From: JBBECJ01 sp963763325
GTDB lineage: Bacteria > Chloroflexota > Chloroflexia > Thermomicrobiales > CFX8
DNA: 64,000 bases
Direction of reading: 5' to 3'
Assembly (NCBI GenBank): GCA_963763325.1
Contig: CAVXOL010000018.1
Location: 347,192 to 411,191, forward strand
This document shows positions 34,944 to 45,343 of this stretch, in pieces. The notes beneath the pieces were generated by a model. It worked only from the letters and a program-made list of their open reading frames with translations. It was not told the origin of the DNA and did not search any database. Within the stretch, counting starts at the first letter, position 1. The number at the start of each line of letters is the position of its first letter. The translations under genes and the position numbers were made by a program.

Positions 34944-37900
34944 TCAGTGTTGAAAATGCCTGGTTGCAGACCACACAAAGGTCCAGATCGTGAGCAGAAG
35001 CGCGATCCCAAGTAGATTCGAGCTGGCAGCTGGCGCGATCGCAGGGAGCAGTTCGATCGGGGCCAGGATCGGTAGCCGGCGACGAGCATCGTCGATGAAA
35101 TATTGACCGTCGTAGATGTATCCGCTGAGCGGCAACCAGTGGAGGATGGTCGTCATCACGACGCTCCAGCCAAGGATCACCGTCACGACGACTCGACCGA
35201 CGGCTGAACGCCAGAGGCGCAAACAGCCGGGGACGGCGAGCAACGCGAGGAGTGGCACCACCGGCAGGATGTAGCGGGCGGGCGCTCCGAAGGTCTGCCA
35301 GCCGCCGGCGCGAAGGGCGACGATTGAGAGCTGCGTGAAACAGAGCAGGATGGCGACGCGCTGGAGCGGATGAAGACGACGACCAGCCGCGATGGCCAGC
35401 AGGCACCAGGGAGCAACAGCCAAAAGACCGCTGCCACGATCGAACAGGATGCCGAGCAGGTTGTGCGGAACCCACTCGGTCGAGAAGTAGCTGGAGTTCG
35501 CGCGCTCACGGAGGGCAACAGCGAGCGGACTAACGGCGACGATCGCAACCAGCAATATCGTGAACGCCGACAGTCCGAGAACCTGTCGGCGAGACGTTGG
35601 AGCGCGTCGCGCTCCAACGACGATCGCCAGCGTGGCGAGCACGAACGCGAGCGGGGTGTAGCGTCCGTGGACGAGCGGGAGGGCGCCCGCGAGAAGCAGT
35701 GCTGCGATGGTAAAGCCGGGCCTGATACGAGCGCGGTCCCAGAAGACAAGTGACCAGACGACGATACAGGCGGCCAGCGGCTCGGTGTAGAGACGGACGG
35801 CGTAGGGTGAGAGCGGGGCCAGCAGCGCCACGGCACTGGCTCCCCAGACGGCGTGATGCTCTGTGACGCCAATACGGCGTAAGAGGTCGAAGAGGCCTAT
35901 CGAGAGCAGGATAGTAGCGATCGCGGAGACGAATGGTGCGGCACTGGGTCCGGCGATGCGGATTGGCATCGCGGACAGCAGCGGCAGGCCGAGGTCAAAG
36001 TGCAACGCACCAGTACGCTCCTCATACATGACGGCCGCGACAGCAATTGGTCCTCCATCACTGCTAACAACGACATCGCGGCGCTGCTCGTCGCCTGGGA
36101 TGTGGAGCATGTCGGCGCAGAAGTCGCAGACGGTGAGTGTCTGGGACGAGTCGTCGTATTGAACAGCGACGCTTCGCTGTTCTGGCGACAGGTTGCCGAG
36201 CGACAACCAGAGGCCGGCGTCCCGGTCTTCAACCGGAGGGATATCAAGCGTCCAGCCAGTGACGCTGACCATCGCCGGAAGAGAGAACGAGCCGCCGGGT
36301 AGCCAGCCAGTGGCGCTGGCAACGATCGGCGAGGTCGCGCTGATGGCGACCGCCGCTCCGTCCTGCAGGTCTGCATCAATGACCGAGGTTGCGCCGGAAG
36401 CGAGTGAGATGTCGGTCGAGCGCAGGAGGGTCTCGTGTGGGGTCAGGACAGTGACCGTCGCGTGGACGGAGGACAGGCCAGGGTTGAAAAGCGCGATCCG
36501 GGCCGTCGCTTCCTGTGTAGCGTACTGATCGCGAGGGAGCGGGCCGAGGAGCCAGTCGGTCGTGGCTGAGCGGGCTGGGAGGATGCGGAGGCCGGAGGCG
36601 GTGTCGATGACCTGGGCGATGATGTCGCTGGTGGCATCGATCACGAGCGTGCCGGCGAAATCCTCGGTGCAGGTGGATGAGTCGAGTGGCGGTCGAATGG
36701 TGGCGACTCCGCCATTCAGGTCTAACGAATCTTGCCAGCGTTGTATCCCAGTTGTGTCGAGGAGGCGGACGGTTACAGTGGTCGGGGCATCGCTGGCTGC
36801 TTCGAGCAGGAGTGAGCCAACGTGGCACGGGCCGCTCAATGGAACGACCAGATTAGCGTCAGGGATCAGCGCAGGCAGCATCTCCCGGTTGCCAGCACCG
36901 TCGACCACGATGCTCGGGTTCGTCGAGTCGGGCGCGAGTCCGGTGGCCGGATCGGGAATCAGGAAGCGTGCGTTGCTGGGCGTCGGGGCAAGCGCGGCGT
37001 AGCGGTCTGGACTCGTTGCGCGGTCGACGGCGATGTTGCCGGTCGGGGAGATCGTGTTGGCGAGATAGTCGGGGTCGAGATAGTCATCGAGTAGTTCCAG
37101 GTCGCCGTCAGCGGCGATGCTGTGTCCAGTGACGTAGTAGTGCGGCTCATCACCGTTGAGGTCCATGACGATGTTGCGCCACGGAATCAGTACCAGCAGC
37201 ACCAGCATGACGGTCGTTAGCAGAACGAGTCGAGGCGGCAGCGAAGCGCTAACCTGAGCGCGTAGCGCGATGAAGGCGACGGCGGCGGTTGCGGCCAGAA
37301 GCAGACCACCAACTGGCGACGCGATGTCGGTCCAATCGGGTCCATTGACGACCAGCGACCATTCTTCGAGGAGCGGTCGCACCACGATCAGCACCAGCGG
37401 CGTTATGGCGGCGACGAGCGTGGCGATTGCAGCGAGTGAGGGTGCGCGATGGCCGCCGAAGAGCGCCGCGGTGATGACCGAGAGCGCCGCCAGCCAGGGC
37501 AGGAGTTCGAACGCTGCCGCATCGTGAGGTGACCAGAGGGCGGGGAGTAGCCGAGCAGGGTCTGGAACTGGCAGGAGGCGCCAGCTTGCAACGGAGACGA
37601 GCCCAAGCACGAATGGGCCAGTTCGGCGGCCCTCCGCAAGCAACCATGCCGCCCACCCGGCAGCAAGCGTGATGACGCCCGACGGCCCGTAGACGACGAC
37701 CGCAATCCAATCCGGACGGCGGAGGCTGACCGCGAGGGCGACAACCAGGCAGCCGAACGCGGCTGCGGTTGCAGTGCGTTTACCGGCGAGCGCGGCGACC
37801 GCCAGCCAGATTCCGACGATGGCGGTTGAGACACCGAGGGCGGCGCGCAGGCGCCAATTGACAATCGTAGCGGTATCGAGTGCGATGACGCGGATGTCGC

Positions 37901-38402
37901 GGAGGGCGATGCCAAGCGGCCTGCCGTCGCCTGGCACACGCGTCTCCGGTACGCTGATCGTGACAGGGATCTCTCCATCGGAGTGGCACTCAAGCGAGAG
38001 AATGGGCGGGGTTGGACCGGTTCCGAGCTGTGTCGCGATTTGAGCGCCGGGGCAACTCAACTGGAGCGTGCGCGGAGTTTCGCCGGTTGAGGCGATGGCT
38101 ATGTCGAGGCGATATCGCGAGCCGGATGGAGCAGGAACCGCTACGATAGCCGACGATCGTTGTCCAGCGGTACGACTCGGTCTGGTTCTGTTCGGGTGGA
38201 AAGGCGCCTGTGATGAGTAGTTCGTCTCCGGGTGAGCCGATGTCGAGCCACGTCACGGACGGTGGGGCGTCGCTGAGCGCCAGCCAGCCAGCGACCGCGA
38301 TCGTCAGCGCGGCGACGATGACCGGACCGAGCAGCCAGGACGGTAGAGCGATTGATTCCAGCCTGCCAGTCAGGCGATGTACTCGCAGGCCGAGCCTCTT
38401 TC
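34944..38402 (-). CDS. Large polytopic membrane glycosyltransferase (GT39/ArnT-like), one frameshift
   Basis: The main frame gives 1038 residues of a GT39/GT83-like integral membrane protein. Many hydrophobic segments are present (LLTTVMLVLLVLIPW and others). Just after them the catalytic loop DLNGDEPHYYVTGHSIAADG carries the D-x-D/E-P-H-like acidic pair. A large extracytoplasmic beta-rich insertion (about residues 330-680) is followed by a second membrane block (APLSPYAVRLYTEPL). Upstream, a frame change near 38155 joins the N-terminus (ALPSWLLGPVIVAALTIAVA) and the sequence YRWTT..SRYRLDIAIASTG. The start is uncertain: no ATG, GTG or TTG lies between 38541 and the first hydrophobic segment, and the divergent gene starts at 38429. 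The protein would use a polyprenyl-phosphate sugar. Confidence 0.75.
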
Positions 38403-38428
38403 TACAGATCGTTCGCGGATCGCGACGC

Positions 38429-38968
38429 GTGAGTCGGGCGGATTGTATCCGGCTCGCACTGGTTGGCGTGGCGCTGGCCAGTATCGTGATCGTGGTGCCG
38501 GCCGGTGGACAGGATATGGTGTCGCCGCTTGCGCCGATCAATGGGCTTCGCGATGCCGGCGAACTACCGCCAGTGGCGGGAAGCGCGGAACTGGACCAGA
38601 TCGCGCAACGCTACCTTGACGCGATGCTCGACGCGCGGTGTGTGTGTCCGGTTGCTGATGGTCAGGCAGGAGCTGATCGATTGCTTGACGATGTCAGGAT
38701 CGCGATCGGGAATGATGCGGCGGTCGTCGACGCGGGACTGGTCGTCGCGTACGACCGAACTCCCGACGCGGCGATCACGACTGCGGTGTTCGATCCCGCA
38801 CACGGAGCGGCGATTCTAGGCAAACGAATGTCGCTGGCAGGGATGGCTGCCGGTGTCGTCGAGGTTGGCGAAAGCTGGTTAGCTCCGCCGCCGGGTGGCG
38901 TCGGCCCGGAGATCGATCTGGGAGGTTACACGCTGGTCGTGATCGTGATGGCTGGTTCCAGCAAATGA
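38429..38968 (+). CDS. Secreted CAP/SCP-like protein
   Basis: GTG start at 38429, then a signal peptide (RADCIRLALVGVALASIVIV and VPAGGQ). The mature part has INGLRDAGELPPVAGSAELD with QIAQRYLDAML. This resembles the CAP pattern N-x-x-R, then a helix with L..A..YA..M, and ends in GYTLVVIVMA like the last CAP strand. The conserved CAP His and Glu are not clear, so it is a divergent member or an unrelated secreted protein. It overlaps the first glycosyltransferase start by ATGA and opens that gene cluster. Two in-frame upstream starts exist but would overlap the divergent gene. Confidence 0.55.
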   Translation: MSRADCIRLALVGVALASIVIVVPAGGQDMVSPLAPINGLRDAGELPPVAGSAELDQIAQRYLDAMLDARCVCPVADGQAGADRLLDDVRIAIGNDAAVVDAGLVVAYDRTPDAAITTAVFDPAHGAAILGKRMSLAGMAAGVVEVGESWLAPPPGGVGPEIDLGGYTLVVIVMAGSSK

Positions 38969-40101
38969 GCAGTATTCGTGTACTTCTGGACACGACCTGG
39001 GCGACAGGGACCGGCGGGACCGCTCGCTACGTGCGCTCATTGCATGCAGCGCTGGTCGCAAATCCGGCCGTGGAGGTCGTCGCGCTTCGATCGCCGCGCC
39101 TCATGCACGGGCATCGGGCGGTGAGATTGCCGGTGAACAGTGTGTTGCACCTGCTCTGGACCCAGGTCGGGCTGCCGGTACAGGCGTGGCGCAAGCGGGT
39201 CGATATCGTGCAGGCGACGATGATGGCACCAGCGCTGTCACCGCGGCCAGTTGTGCTGACGCTGCACGATGCGCTCGATTTCATGCCGTCGTTGCGGCCA
39301 TCGCGGGTCTGGAGTGGTTACATGCGGACGGTTGGGGCGCTGGCGGCGCGCCGGGCTGCGATTGTCGTAACCGGAACGAGAGCGAGTGCTGCGGAGATCA
39401 CCCGATACTATCGGGTTGCGCCGGAGCGGCTGCGGGTGACGGCGTATGGGTCAGCACTGTCAGAGTTGCGTTCTTGTGCCAGGGAGGATTGCTCCTCCGT
39501 CGTCCTGCGCCGTCGCGAAGGATCGTTCGGCTGTAGCCCGGAAAGTCAGCAGCGCGGGGAGGCGCTTCGCGACGACTCAGCACGACAGGGGTTCGTGCTG
39601 ATGGTCGGGGCGGCGGATCGAAGGAAGGACATTGGGACCGGGCTACGGGCGGTTGCAAAGGTGCGCGATGCCGGAGTTGAGATTGCAACCGTCGTCGTCG
39701 GGAGTGTGCCGGCCTCCTTCGAGGACGAAGGATGGGTCCAGGTTGTAGCGCGAGTGACCGATCGCGAGCTGGCGTGGCTCTATGAGCAGGCCGCGGCGGT
39801 GCTCGTGCCCTCCCGGCATGAGGGGTACGGGTTGCCAGTCGTTGAGGCGCTGGCATTCGGGACGCCGGTCGTTGCGTCGGATCTTCCGGCATTGCGTGAA
39901 GTTGGAGGCGACGCAGCCCGATACGCTGCAGTAGGCGACGTGGACGGCTTCGCTCGGGAGCTGGCGATCATCATTGAACAGCAGGACGAAGAGCGAGAGC
40001 GGGTTTGGCGTGCGGCGCACGCGGCCAGGGGGCTGACCTGGGATGCGACGGCAAATGCGACGATCGCGATCTACCGTGAGTTGCTGGAGCAGCGGAGATG
40101 A
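38965..40101 (+). CDS. Glycosyltransferase family 4
   Basis: GT-B glycosyltransferase of 378 residues. The N-terminal domain has TTWATGTGGTARYVRSL (the glycine loop of the acceptor domain) and the C-terminal domain has the E-x7-E donor-site motif in PSRHEGYGLPVVEALAFGTP. LMVGAADRRKDIGTGLRAV is the GT4 Rossmann start. A low-complexity stretch near residues 170-200 (SCAREDCSSVVLRRREGSFG) is atypical and may be a variable insertion. It likely acts in the cytoplasm on lipid-linked exopolysaccharide intermediates. The ATG overlaps the previous stop, and its own stop overlaps the next start. Confidence 0.9.
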   Translation: MSSIRVLLDTTWATGTGGTARYVRSLHAALVANPAVEVVALRSPRLMHGHRAVRLPVNSVLHLLWTQVGLPVQAWRKRVDIVQATMMAPALSPRPVVLTLHDALDFMPSLRPSRVWSGYMRTVGALAARRAAIVVTGTRASAAEITRYYRVAPERLRVTAYGSALSELRSCAREDCSSVVLRRREGSFGCSPESQQRGEALRDDSARQGFVLMVGAADRRKDIGTGLRAVAKVRDAGVEIATVVVGSVPASFEDEGWVQVVARVTDRELAWLYEQAAAVLVPSRHEGYGLPVVEALAFGTPVVASDLPALREVGGDAARYAAVGDVDGFARELAIIIEQQDEERERVWRAAHAARGLTWDATANATIAIYRELLEQRR

Positions 40102-41285
40102 CGACCGCGCTGGGTGGTCGGACGATCCTGTTCGTGCATCCGAGCGACGAGCTCTACGGCTCAGACCGCTGCCTGCTCGCGCTCGTGCGGAGGCTCACTC
40201 CGTCGACGCGTGTCATCGTCGCGCTGCCGTGCGACGTTGCGTACGCCGGGGCGCTGTCGCGTGAGCTGAGCGCAGCCGGGGCTGAGGTGCGGCGGATCGA
40301 CTTTGCGGTGCTGCGGCGTGCGGGTCTGATGCCGGTCGGCTGGCCGAGGTTGGCGTGGCGGCTGACAGCTGGGACCTGGCAACTGGCGCGGCTGGCGCGG
40401 GAGAGTAGGGCGTCGATCATCCACACCAACACCCTCGCGGCCATTTCCGGGCCGATAGCGGCTCGTCTAGCACGACGGTCGCATGTCTGGACCGTCCATG
40501 AGGTCATCGCGGACGAACATCGGGCTGTTCGGCTGGTGTACCGTCTGCTGGCGTTCCTTCCCGGACGGCTGATCGCGAACTCGCGTGCGACGGCAAGATC
40601 GCTGGCGGGACCGGTCCGCCACCTGCGGCGAAGAACGACGGTCATCCTTCCAGGGCTGCTCGAACGGGAGGAATGCGCTGGAGGGGCGTCTCGCGTCGCA
40701 CAACGCGAGGCGTTGCGAGTTGCGTTTGCGGGACGACTGACTCCTCGGAAAGGTGTCGCAGAACTAGTTGAGGCGGTCGCGCTGGCTCGCCTGCGTGGCG
40801 TGAACGTGGAATTGCGGGTGTTTGGGTCAGCGCCGCCCGGGCAGGAATGGCGAGCGGAGCAATACCGACGGCAGGCACGGGAGTTGGGGCTTGATGGTGT
40901 CGTGCACTTCGAAGGATTCGTGACCAATGTCCAGCACCAGCTGGAATGTGCAGACGTTCTGGTCGTGCCGTCACAGCGTCCGGAATCGTTTGGACTTGTC
41001 GTTCTGGAGGGAATGGCAGCGGGATGCGCGGTGGTCGCCTGCCGCAACGGCGGCGGCAGCGACGAGATCATCGAGCATGGAGTAACGGGGCTGTACTGCG
41101 GGCAGACGGTGACTTCGATTGCCGCGGCTCTGGTGCGACTGGCAAGCGAGCCCGGGTTGCGAGCGCGTCTTGGCGACCGAGCGAGGAAGGCGGCCTGGGA
41201 ACGATATGGAGTGGAGCGCTTTCTTGACGACGTTCTGGATGTCTACGCGGACTCGCTTCGCATAACTGCTGAGACACGTTTCTGA
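40098..41285 (+). CDS. Glycosyltransferase family 4
   Basis: A second GT-B enzyme of 395 residues. LFVHPSDELYGSDRCLLALV opens the acceptor domain. The middle has LRVAFAGRLTPRKGVAELVE. The donor site has VPSQRPESFGLVVLEGMAAG and the rest of the E-x7-E motif, followed by IEHGVTGLYC. The start overlaps the upstream gene (ATGA), so the three-gene run from the CAP-like gene is translationally coupled. The sugar specificity cannot be inferred. The flanking genes are all sugar-transfer genes of one cluster. Confidence 0.9.
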   Translation: MTTALGGRTILFVHPSDELYGSDRCLLALVRRLTPSTRVIVALPCDVAYAGALSRELSAAGAEVRRIDFAVLRRAGLMPVGWPRLAWRLTAGTWQLARLARESRASIIHTNTLAAISGPIAARLARRSHVWTVHEVIADEHRAVRLVYRLLAFLPGRLIANSRATARSLAGPVRHLRRRTTVILPGLLEREECAGGASRVAQREALRVAFAGRLTPRKGVAELVEAVALARLRGVNVELRVFGSAPPGQEWRAEQYRRQARELGLDGVVHFEGFVTNVQHQLECADVLVVPSQRPESFGLVVLEGMAAGCAVVACRNGGGSDEIIEHGVTGLYCGQTVTSIAAALVRLASEPGLRARLGDRARKAAWERYGVERFLDDVLDVYADSLRITAETRF

Positions 41286-41444
41286 ACCGACGACTGCCTC
41301 CACCGAAGAAACACCGTGACGATAAAAGATTGGTGTTAAGGCTGACGTTGTTGTTTGTCGGGAGGAGGTGCGGCACAATCCGGCACGCGGACCCATTGCG
41401 TAACGAGTGTCGTGTCGGCTGGTCGCTGGTTAGGGGTCAGGCTG

Positions 41445-42563
41445 GTGTCGGAAGATGGGTCCACCTTACGCATCGCGCTGTTGGGAACGCGCGGCATCCC
41501 TGCCAACTATGGCGGGTTTGAGACGTGTGTCGAGGAACTAGCGACACGGCTGGCGAAGCGCGGGCATCGGGTCAGCGTCTATTGCAGGACGCCGCAGATC
41601 GAGTATCCCGGCAAGACGTTTCGCGGCGTTCGGCTGATCAAGCTGCCGACGATCCGCAACAAGTACCTGGATACGATTGTCCATTCGACGATCTCGGCGA
41701 TTGACGCGGTGTTCAGACGCTACGACATCGTGTATGTCTTCGGGGTTGGGAACAGTCCGGTGTGCGCGTTGCTACGAGCCGGGAAGCTGCCGGTGCTTCT
41801 CAACGTCGATGGGCTCGACTGGCAGCGAGACAAGTGGCCACTGGTCGCGCGCTGGTGTCTACGGCAGGCGGAGCGGGTCGCCGTGCGGGTTTCCAACCGG
41901 ACGATCACTGACTCGCCGAACGTGCGCGACTACTACAGAGACCAGCGCGGCGTCGAGCTCGAGTACATACCGTACGGCGCCAACCCGATCTATACACCCC
42001 CGAACGGGACGCTGGAAACCTATGGGCTGGAGGCCCGGAACTACTTCCTCTATGTCGGAAGGCTGGAGCCGGAGAACCACGTCCACGACCTGGTGACAGC
42101 AACGCGGAAGGCCGCGACACGGATGCCGACGGTTGTCGTTGGCGATGCCCCGTACGCAGACGACTACAAAGCGACGTTGCGGCGCGATTCAGATGGACTG
42201 GTGCGTTTCACTGGCGCAATCTACGGGTCAGGCTACTGGGAGCTGAACCAGAACGCGTATGCGTACATCTTCCCGGTCGTGGCGAGCGGGACGCATCCAG
42301 CGTTAATCGAGGCGATGGCGTGTGGGAACTGTGTGCTGGCACGCGACACGCCTGACAACCGGCACGTCGGCGCCGACACGATTCGCTACTTCCGCGATGC
42401 TGAGGAGCTGTCGACGCTGATGCGCTGGGCGGAATCGACGCCTGAGGCAGTGGCGCAGTTGGGACAGCAGGCAGCGGTCCGGGTTCGCGAGTTGTTCGAC
42501 TGGGAGCGGGTGACGAGCGAGTACCTGGAGCTGACCTGGGGAGTCCTGAGGCGGCAGGCTTGA
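41445..42563 (+). CDS. DUF1972-type glycosyltransferase (rhamnosyltransferase-like)
   Basis: GT4-type protein carrying the DUF1972 N-terminus: RIALLGTRGIPANYGGFETC, VEELATRLAKRGHRVSVYCR, and then YVGRLEPENHVHDLVTA in the second half. Members include rhamnosyl- and galactosyltransferases of exopolysaccharide and O-antigen clusters. The start was set at GTG 41445 because the family normally begins about ten residues before RIALLG and AGGGGTCAGG lies upstream. An in-frame start 30 codons earlier is possible. The stop TGA overlaps the TTG of the next gene. It follows the second GT4 gene after about 160 bp. Confidence 0.88.
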   Translation: MSEDGSTLRIALLGTRGIPANYGGFETCVEELATRLAKRGHRVSVYCRTPQIEYPGKTFRGVRLIKLPTIRNKYLDTIVHSTISAIDAVFRRYDIVYVFGVGNSPVCALLRAGKLPVLLNVDGLDWQRDKWPLVARWCLRQAERVAVRVSNRTITDSPNVRDYYRDQRGVELEYIPYGANPIYTPPNGTLETYGLEARNYFLYVGRLEPENHVHDLVTATRKAATRMPTVVVGDAPYADDYKATLRRDSDGLVRFTGAIYGSGYWELNQNAYAYIFPVVASGTHPALIEAMACGNCVLARDTPDNRHVGADTIRYFRDAEELSTLMRWAESTPEAVAQLGQQAAVRVRELFDWERVTSEYLELTWGVLRRQA

Positions 42564-43744
42564 ACGATCCGCGGGCGACAACATCGGATCCGGAGCTGCT
42601 GCGGAACGCAACTGAGTACGTCACGGCGTTGGCGTTCGATCGGGAATTGCCAACCGTAGCGGTCGATGAGGATGGTTGGTTCGCAGCGGTCAAGGAGGCG
42701 AGCGCAATCCACGGGCTCGGTTCGTATCTCGGATTGCGTGTCGAAACAGGGAAGATCGCTCCGCCGGAGCCAGTCGCGGGTTGGCTGGTCGGACAGGTGG
42801 AGCGCAATCGAGAGCGGCTGACGCTGATGCGGGCGGAGCTGCTGGAGACGCTGGCGGCGCTCGATGAGCGAGGGTACACGGCGATGCCGATCAAGGGCGG
42901 TGCGCTGCTGCTGGAGTCGGTCGAAGCGGTGCTGTGGCGTTCATTCGCTGACCTGGACGTGCTCGTGCCTGGGTCCGGCGAGCGAACCCAGGATTTGAAT
43001 CTGGCGCTTGCGCACGCTGGTTACTGCCTGGATGGTGTGTCCTGGAAGCACCGGCGATACACCGCTTGCGCGCCGGGTCCCCCGCTGGTGATCGGCGATG
43101 GCGAACACCCGGACAACCCACGCGATGTCGAGGTCCACGAGGAGATCGTCGAGATGTTTCGTGGATTCAGATGGGACCTGACGTCGTACCTGCTGGCCGA
43201 AACGTCTGAACTGGCCAGCCGGCAGGTTCCGTCCCAGCGGGCGATGGCGTTGCATCTGGCGACCCACGCGTCGATCTCGGCGCTGGAAGGGACGGCAAGG
43301 GCGATCCAACTGATCGACCTTGCACGTGCTGTCGGGCAGGTGGGAGCGATGCCGATCTATCTGGCAACGCGAGATGCGGGGCTGAACCGATTCGCGAGAT
43401 TCGTGTATCCGGCGATCGCGCTGGCGGCGAGGGAGACTCGTGACTCCGCGTGCGAAGCGCTGCGTCAGATGCTAGAGCCTTTCGTTCCGGCTGCAATGGT
43501 AGCGTGGGCGGAAACGGTGTCACTGTTTCACATCTCCTGGGCAGGGAGGCATGACCGGGCCGCGCTTGACCGTCACCAGCTGTGGGCGCGTTCGCGGGCA
43601 GAGAGGGTGCGGATGCTGGCGCATACGCTGCTGCCGACACCGGCGATCCTGGCGAGCGACGACGGGGCTGGAGCGGGGCCGGTAGCGATTGTGAAAGGGT
43701 ACGGGCGGCACTACCGAAGGCTGGCAGGACGACTATGCCGGTAG
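42560..43744 (+). CDS. Nucleotidyltransferase-fold protein (NTP_transf_5 family)
   Basis: A 394-residue member of the uncharacterised nucleotidyltransferase family often found in polysaccharide clusters. The motif MPIKGGALLLESVEA-VLWRSFADLDVLV contains the G-[GS]-x-A/L...D-x-D catalytic pair of the polymerase-beta fold. An HDVEVHEEI-like strand (RDVEVHEEIVEMF) supplies the third acidic residue, and the rest is helical. The TTG start overlaps the preceding stop (TTGA). It could transfer nucleotidyl groups to a protein or glycan, but no substrate is known for this family. Confidence 0.75.
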   Translation: MNDPRATTSDPELLRNATEYVTALAFDRELPTVAVDEDGWFAAVKEASAIHGLGSYLGLRVETGKIAPPEPVAGWLVGQVERNRERLTLMRAELLETLAALDERGYTAMPIKGGALLLESVEAVLWRSFADLDVLVPGSGERTQDLNLALAHAGYCLDGVSWKHRRYTACAPGPPLVIGDGEHPDNPRDVEVHEEIVEMFRGFRWDLTSYLLAETSELASRQVPSQRAMALHLATHASISALEGTARAIQLIDLARAVGQVGAMPIYLATRDAGLNRFARFVYPAIALAARETRDSACEALRQMLEPFVPAAMVAWAETVSLFHISWAGRHDRAALDRHQLWARSRAERVRMLAHTLLPTPAILASDDGAGAGPVAIVKGYGRHYRRLAGRLCR

Positions 43745-44041
43745 CCCGATCGCCGGGAATTAACCATCTACTTGCCGTTGATGCAAATTTCCTCGAATTG
43801 TTATGAATGCCCTAATTGACCCTGACGATACTGACATGCTACGCTGCAATAACGAACCACGAACACCAGCAACGTCCCAACATTCGGGCTCCCGATGCCG
43901 CTCGTGTCGATCCGGAGTGGGGCGAGGCTGTACGCGCATGATGGCTGAAGGGAGGCTTGTCCGCGTCCTGGACTGTTGGGGAAGATGATTGCGTGCCGCT
44001 TCTTAGCGGCAAAAGCGTTTGGAATCGTTGGGGGAATCGGA
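43745..44041. other. Intergenic region between polysaccharide cluster and RDD gene
   Basis: Nearly 300 bp without a convincing gene. TTGACC at about 43817 followed by an AT-rich stretch could be a promoter for the RDD gene, but no good -10 box stands at 17 bp. Confidence 0.3.
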
Positions 44042-44515
44042 ATGAATACATCGGCACAGGCTACAAGCACGGCGATCGGCCAAGGCGTCGGCATCCGCGC
44101 CGGGGCAACGATCATCGATATCGTAATCTTCTGGGTACTGAGCTTCATCGTCGCGATCTTCACCGGTGAAACGTCGGGGGCAGGTTTCTCGGTAGGCACG
44201 CTTGGTTCGTGTCTGGTCGGTATCATCGGCATCGCGTACTACGTCGTGATGGAGACGATGTACGGGGGCACAGTCGGCAAGCTGGCACTCGGACTGAAGG
44301 TCGTCAAGGAGGATGGTTCGGCACCAGACTGGCAGACATCGATCGTGCGGACGCTGCTGCGCATCATTGATGGTCTGTTCTTCTACCTGATCGCTGCGGT
44401 CCTGGTCTGGACGTCGCCGACGAACCAGCGGCTGGGTGACAAGGTCGCGAAGACCCTGGTAGTCAAGAAGGACCAGGCCATTGGGCCGAGTTCGTCGCCG
44501 GCGGCACGATTCTAA
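44042..44515 (+). CDS. RDD-domain membrane protein
   Basis: About 157 residues with the RDD signature: RAGATIIDIVIFWVLSFIVA (Arg then Asp), a middle membrane helix (SCLVGIIGIAYYVVMETMYG) and TVGKLALGLKVVKEDGS, then LLRIIDGLFFYLIAAVLVWT (Arg/Asp). NQRLGDKVAKT closes the domain with its final Asp. This four-helix inner-membrane family has no single known function; some members are transporters. ATG 44042 is preferred over an in-frame start at 43976 because GGGGGAA lies upstream. Confidence 0.85.
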   Translation: MNTSAQATSTAIGQGVGIRAGATIIDIVIFWVLSFIVAIFTGETSGAGFSVGTLGSCLVGIIGIAYYVVMETMYGGTVGKLALGLKVVKEDGSAPDWQTSIVRTLLRIIDGLFFYLIAAVLVWTSPTNQRLGDKVAKTLVVKKDQAIGPSSSPAARF

Positions 44516-44533
44516 CTAGGTCAAGTACATGAC

Positions 44534-44566
44534 GAAGCCGCCAGCGGGAGTCCGTCTGGCGGCTTC
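44534..44566. terminator. Bidirectional terminator between RDD and Uma2 genes
   Basis: Eleven-bp perfect stem GAAGCCGCCAG / CTGGCGGCTTC, loop of 11 nt, between convergent stops. Confidence 0.6.
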
Positions 44567-44571
44567 GCCGC

Positions 44572-45219
44572 TTACGAACGCGGTAGCCCGCGCGCCCAAC
44601 TGCGTACCCTTCGCAGCCACGCCATCCGGCTCGACGCGCCAAGCAGCGAGATCAAATGGTTGATGTCTGCGGCAGTGACACTGGGAAGAGCAAGGCTACG
44701 ATCACTCGCTACAAACTCGTCGTCGTTGAGGAGGAGAATCGCAACCCGCTCCCCATCGTATCTCCAAACCTCAGATACACCGAGGGTGGCGAGGAGGCTG
44801 TGCTTATCGAGCGATGAATGGGTGATGTCGATTTCGATTACAAGATCCGGGGGAGGATCGATACCCAGGTCAATACTTCGCTTATCGCGGATCGCTGACT
44901 CATTCTTGAAGTAGAAGCACGAATCCGGCTCGAAACCTCGATCCAGGTCCCGGCGTCTGAACGTCGTGGATCCAGAATTGTCGAAGTCGATTTCGAGTTC
45001 TTCACCGACTACCTCAACGAGCGAAGCCAGGGCCCGGTTGATCGCTTCGTGCTCGCGCAATGGGCTCATGATTTCGAGATCCCCGCGATCGTATGTGAAC
45101 CTCGGCGCACTAGCATTTTCATGATCGGCGAGCAGGTGTTCGTACGTCTCCCAACTGATGTTGTGGAGGACAATTCGCTGACTCTGAATGGCCGACTTTG
45201 TCTGTTGCGCGGTTGCCAT
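44572..45219 (-). CDS. Uma2-family (DUF820) PD-(D/E)XK nuclease-fold protein
   Basis: ATG 45219 opens MATAQQTKSAIQSQRIVLHN, then ISWETYEHLLADHENASAPR, with the Uma2 core: FTYDRGDLEIMSPLREHEAI, and PDLVIEIDITHSSLDKHSLL providing the Asp and E-x-D of a PD-(D/E)XK active site. VSEVWRYDGE is typical of the end. About 215 residues. A longer start at 45285 is possible. The family is very abundant in cyanobacteria and Chloroflexi, often in single-gene units, with unproven function. It is followed by a shared terminator with the RDD gene. Confidence 0.82.
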   Translation of the reverse strand: MATAQQTKSAIQSQRIVLHNISWETYEHLLADHENASAPRFTYDRGDLEIMSPLREHEAINRALASLVEVVGEELEIDFDNSGSTTFRRRDLDRGFEPDSCFYFKNESAIRDKRSIDLGIDPPPDLVIEIDITHSSLDKHSLLATLGVSEVWRYDGERVAILLLNDDEFVASDRSLALPSVTAADINHLISLLGASSRMAWLRRVRSWARGLPRS

Positions 45220-45343
45220 ACATGCACTCGATTCGTCCGCTTCTTCCTCGAACGAGACTGTCGTTGTACGCCTATCTTGTACCATCCGGTAACGAGATTT
45301 CACACTGGCAGGCGCTTTTTCAGGGTGAGCAAGGGAGACGAGC

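Noticed and set aside
38210..38428. Extended start for the CAP-like gene at 38210
   Set aside because: The extra N-terminal text has no signal-peptide logic and overlaps the divergent membrane gene; GTG 38429 gives a good signal peptide.
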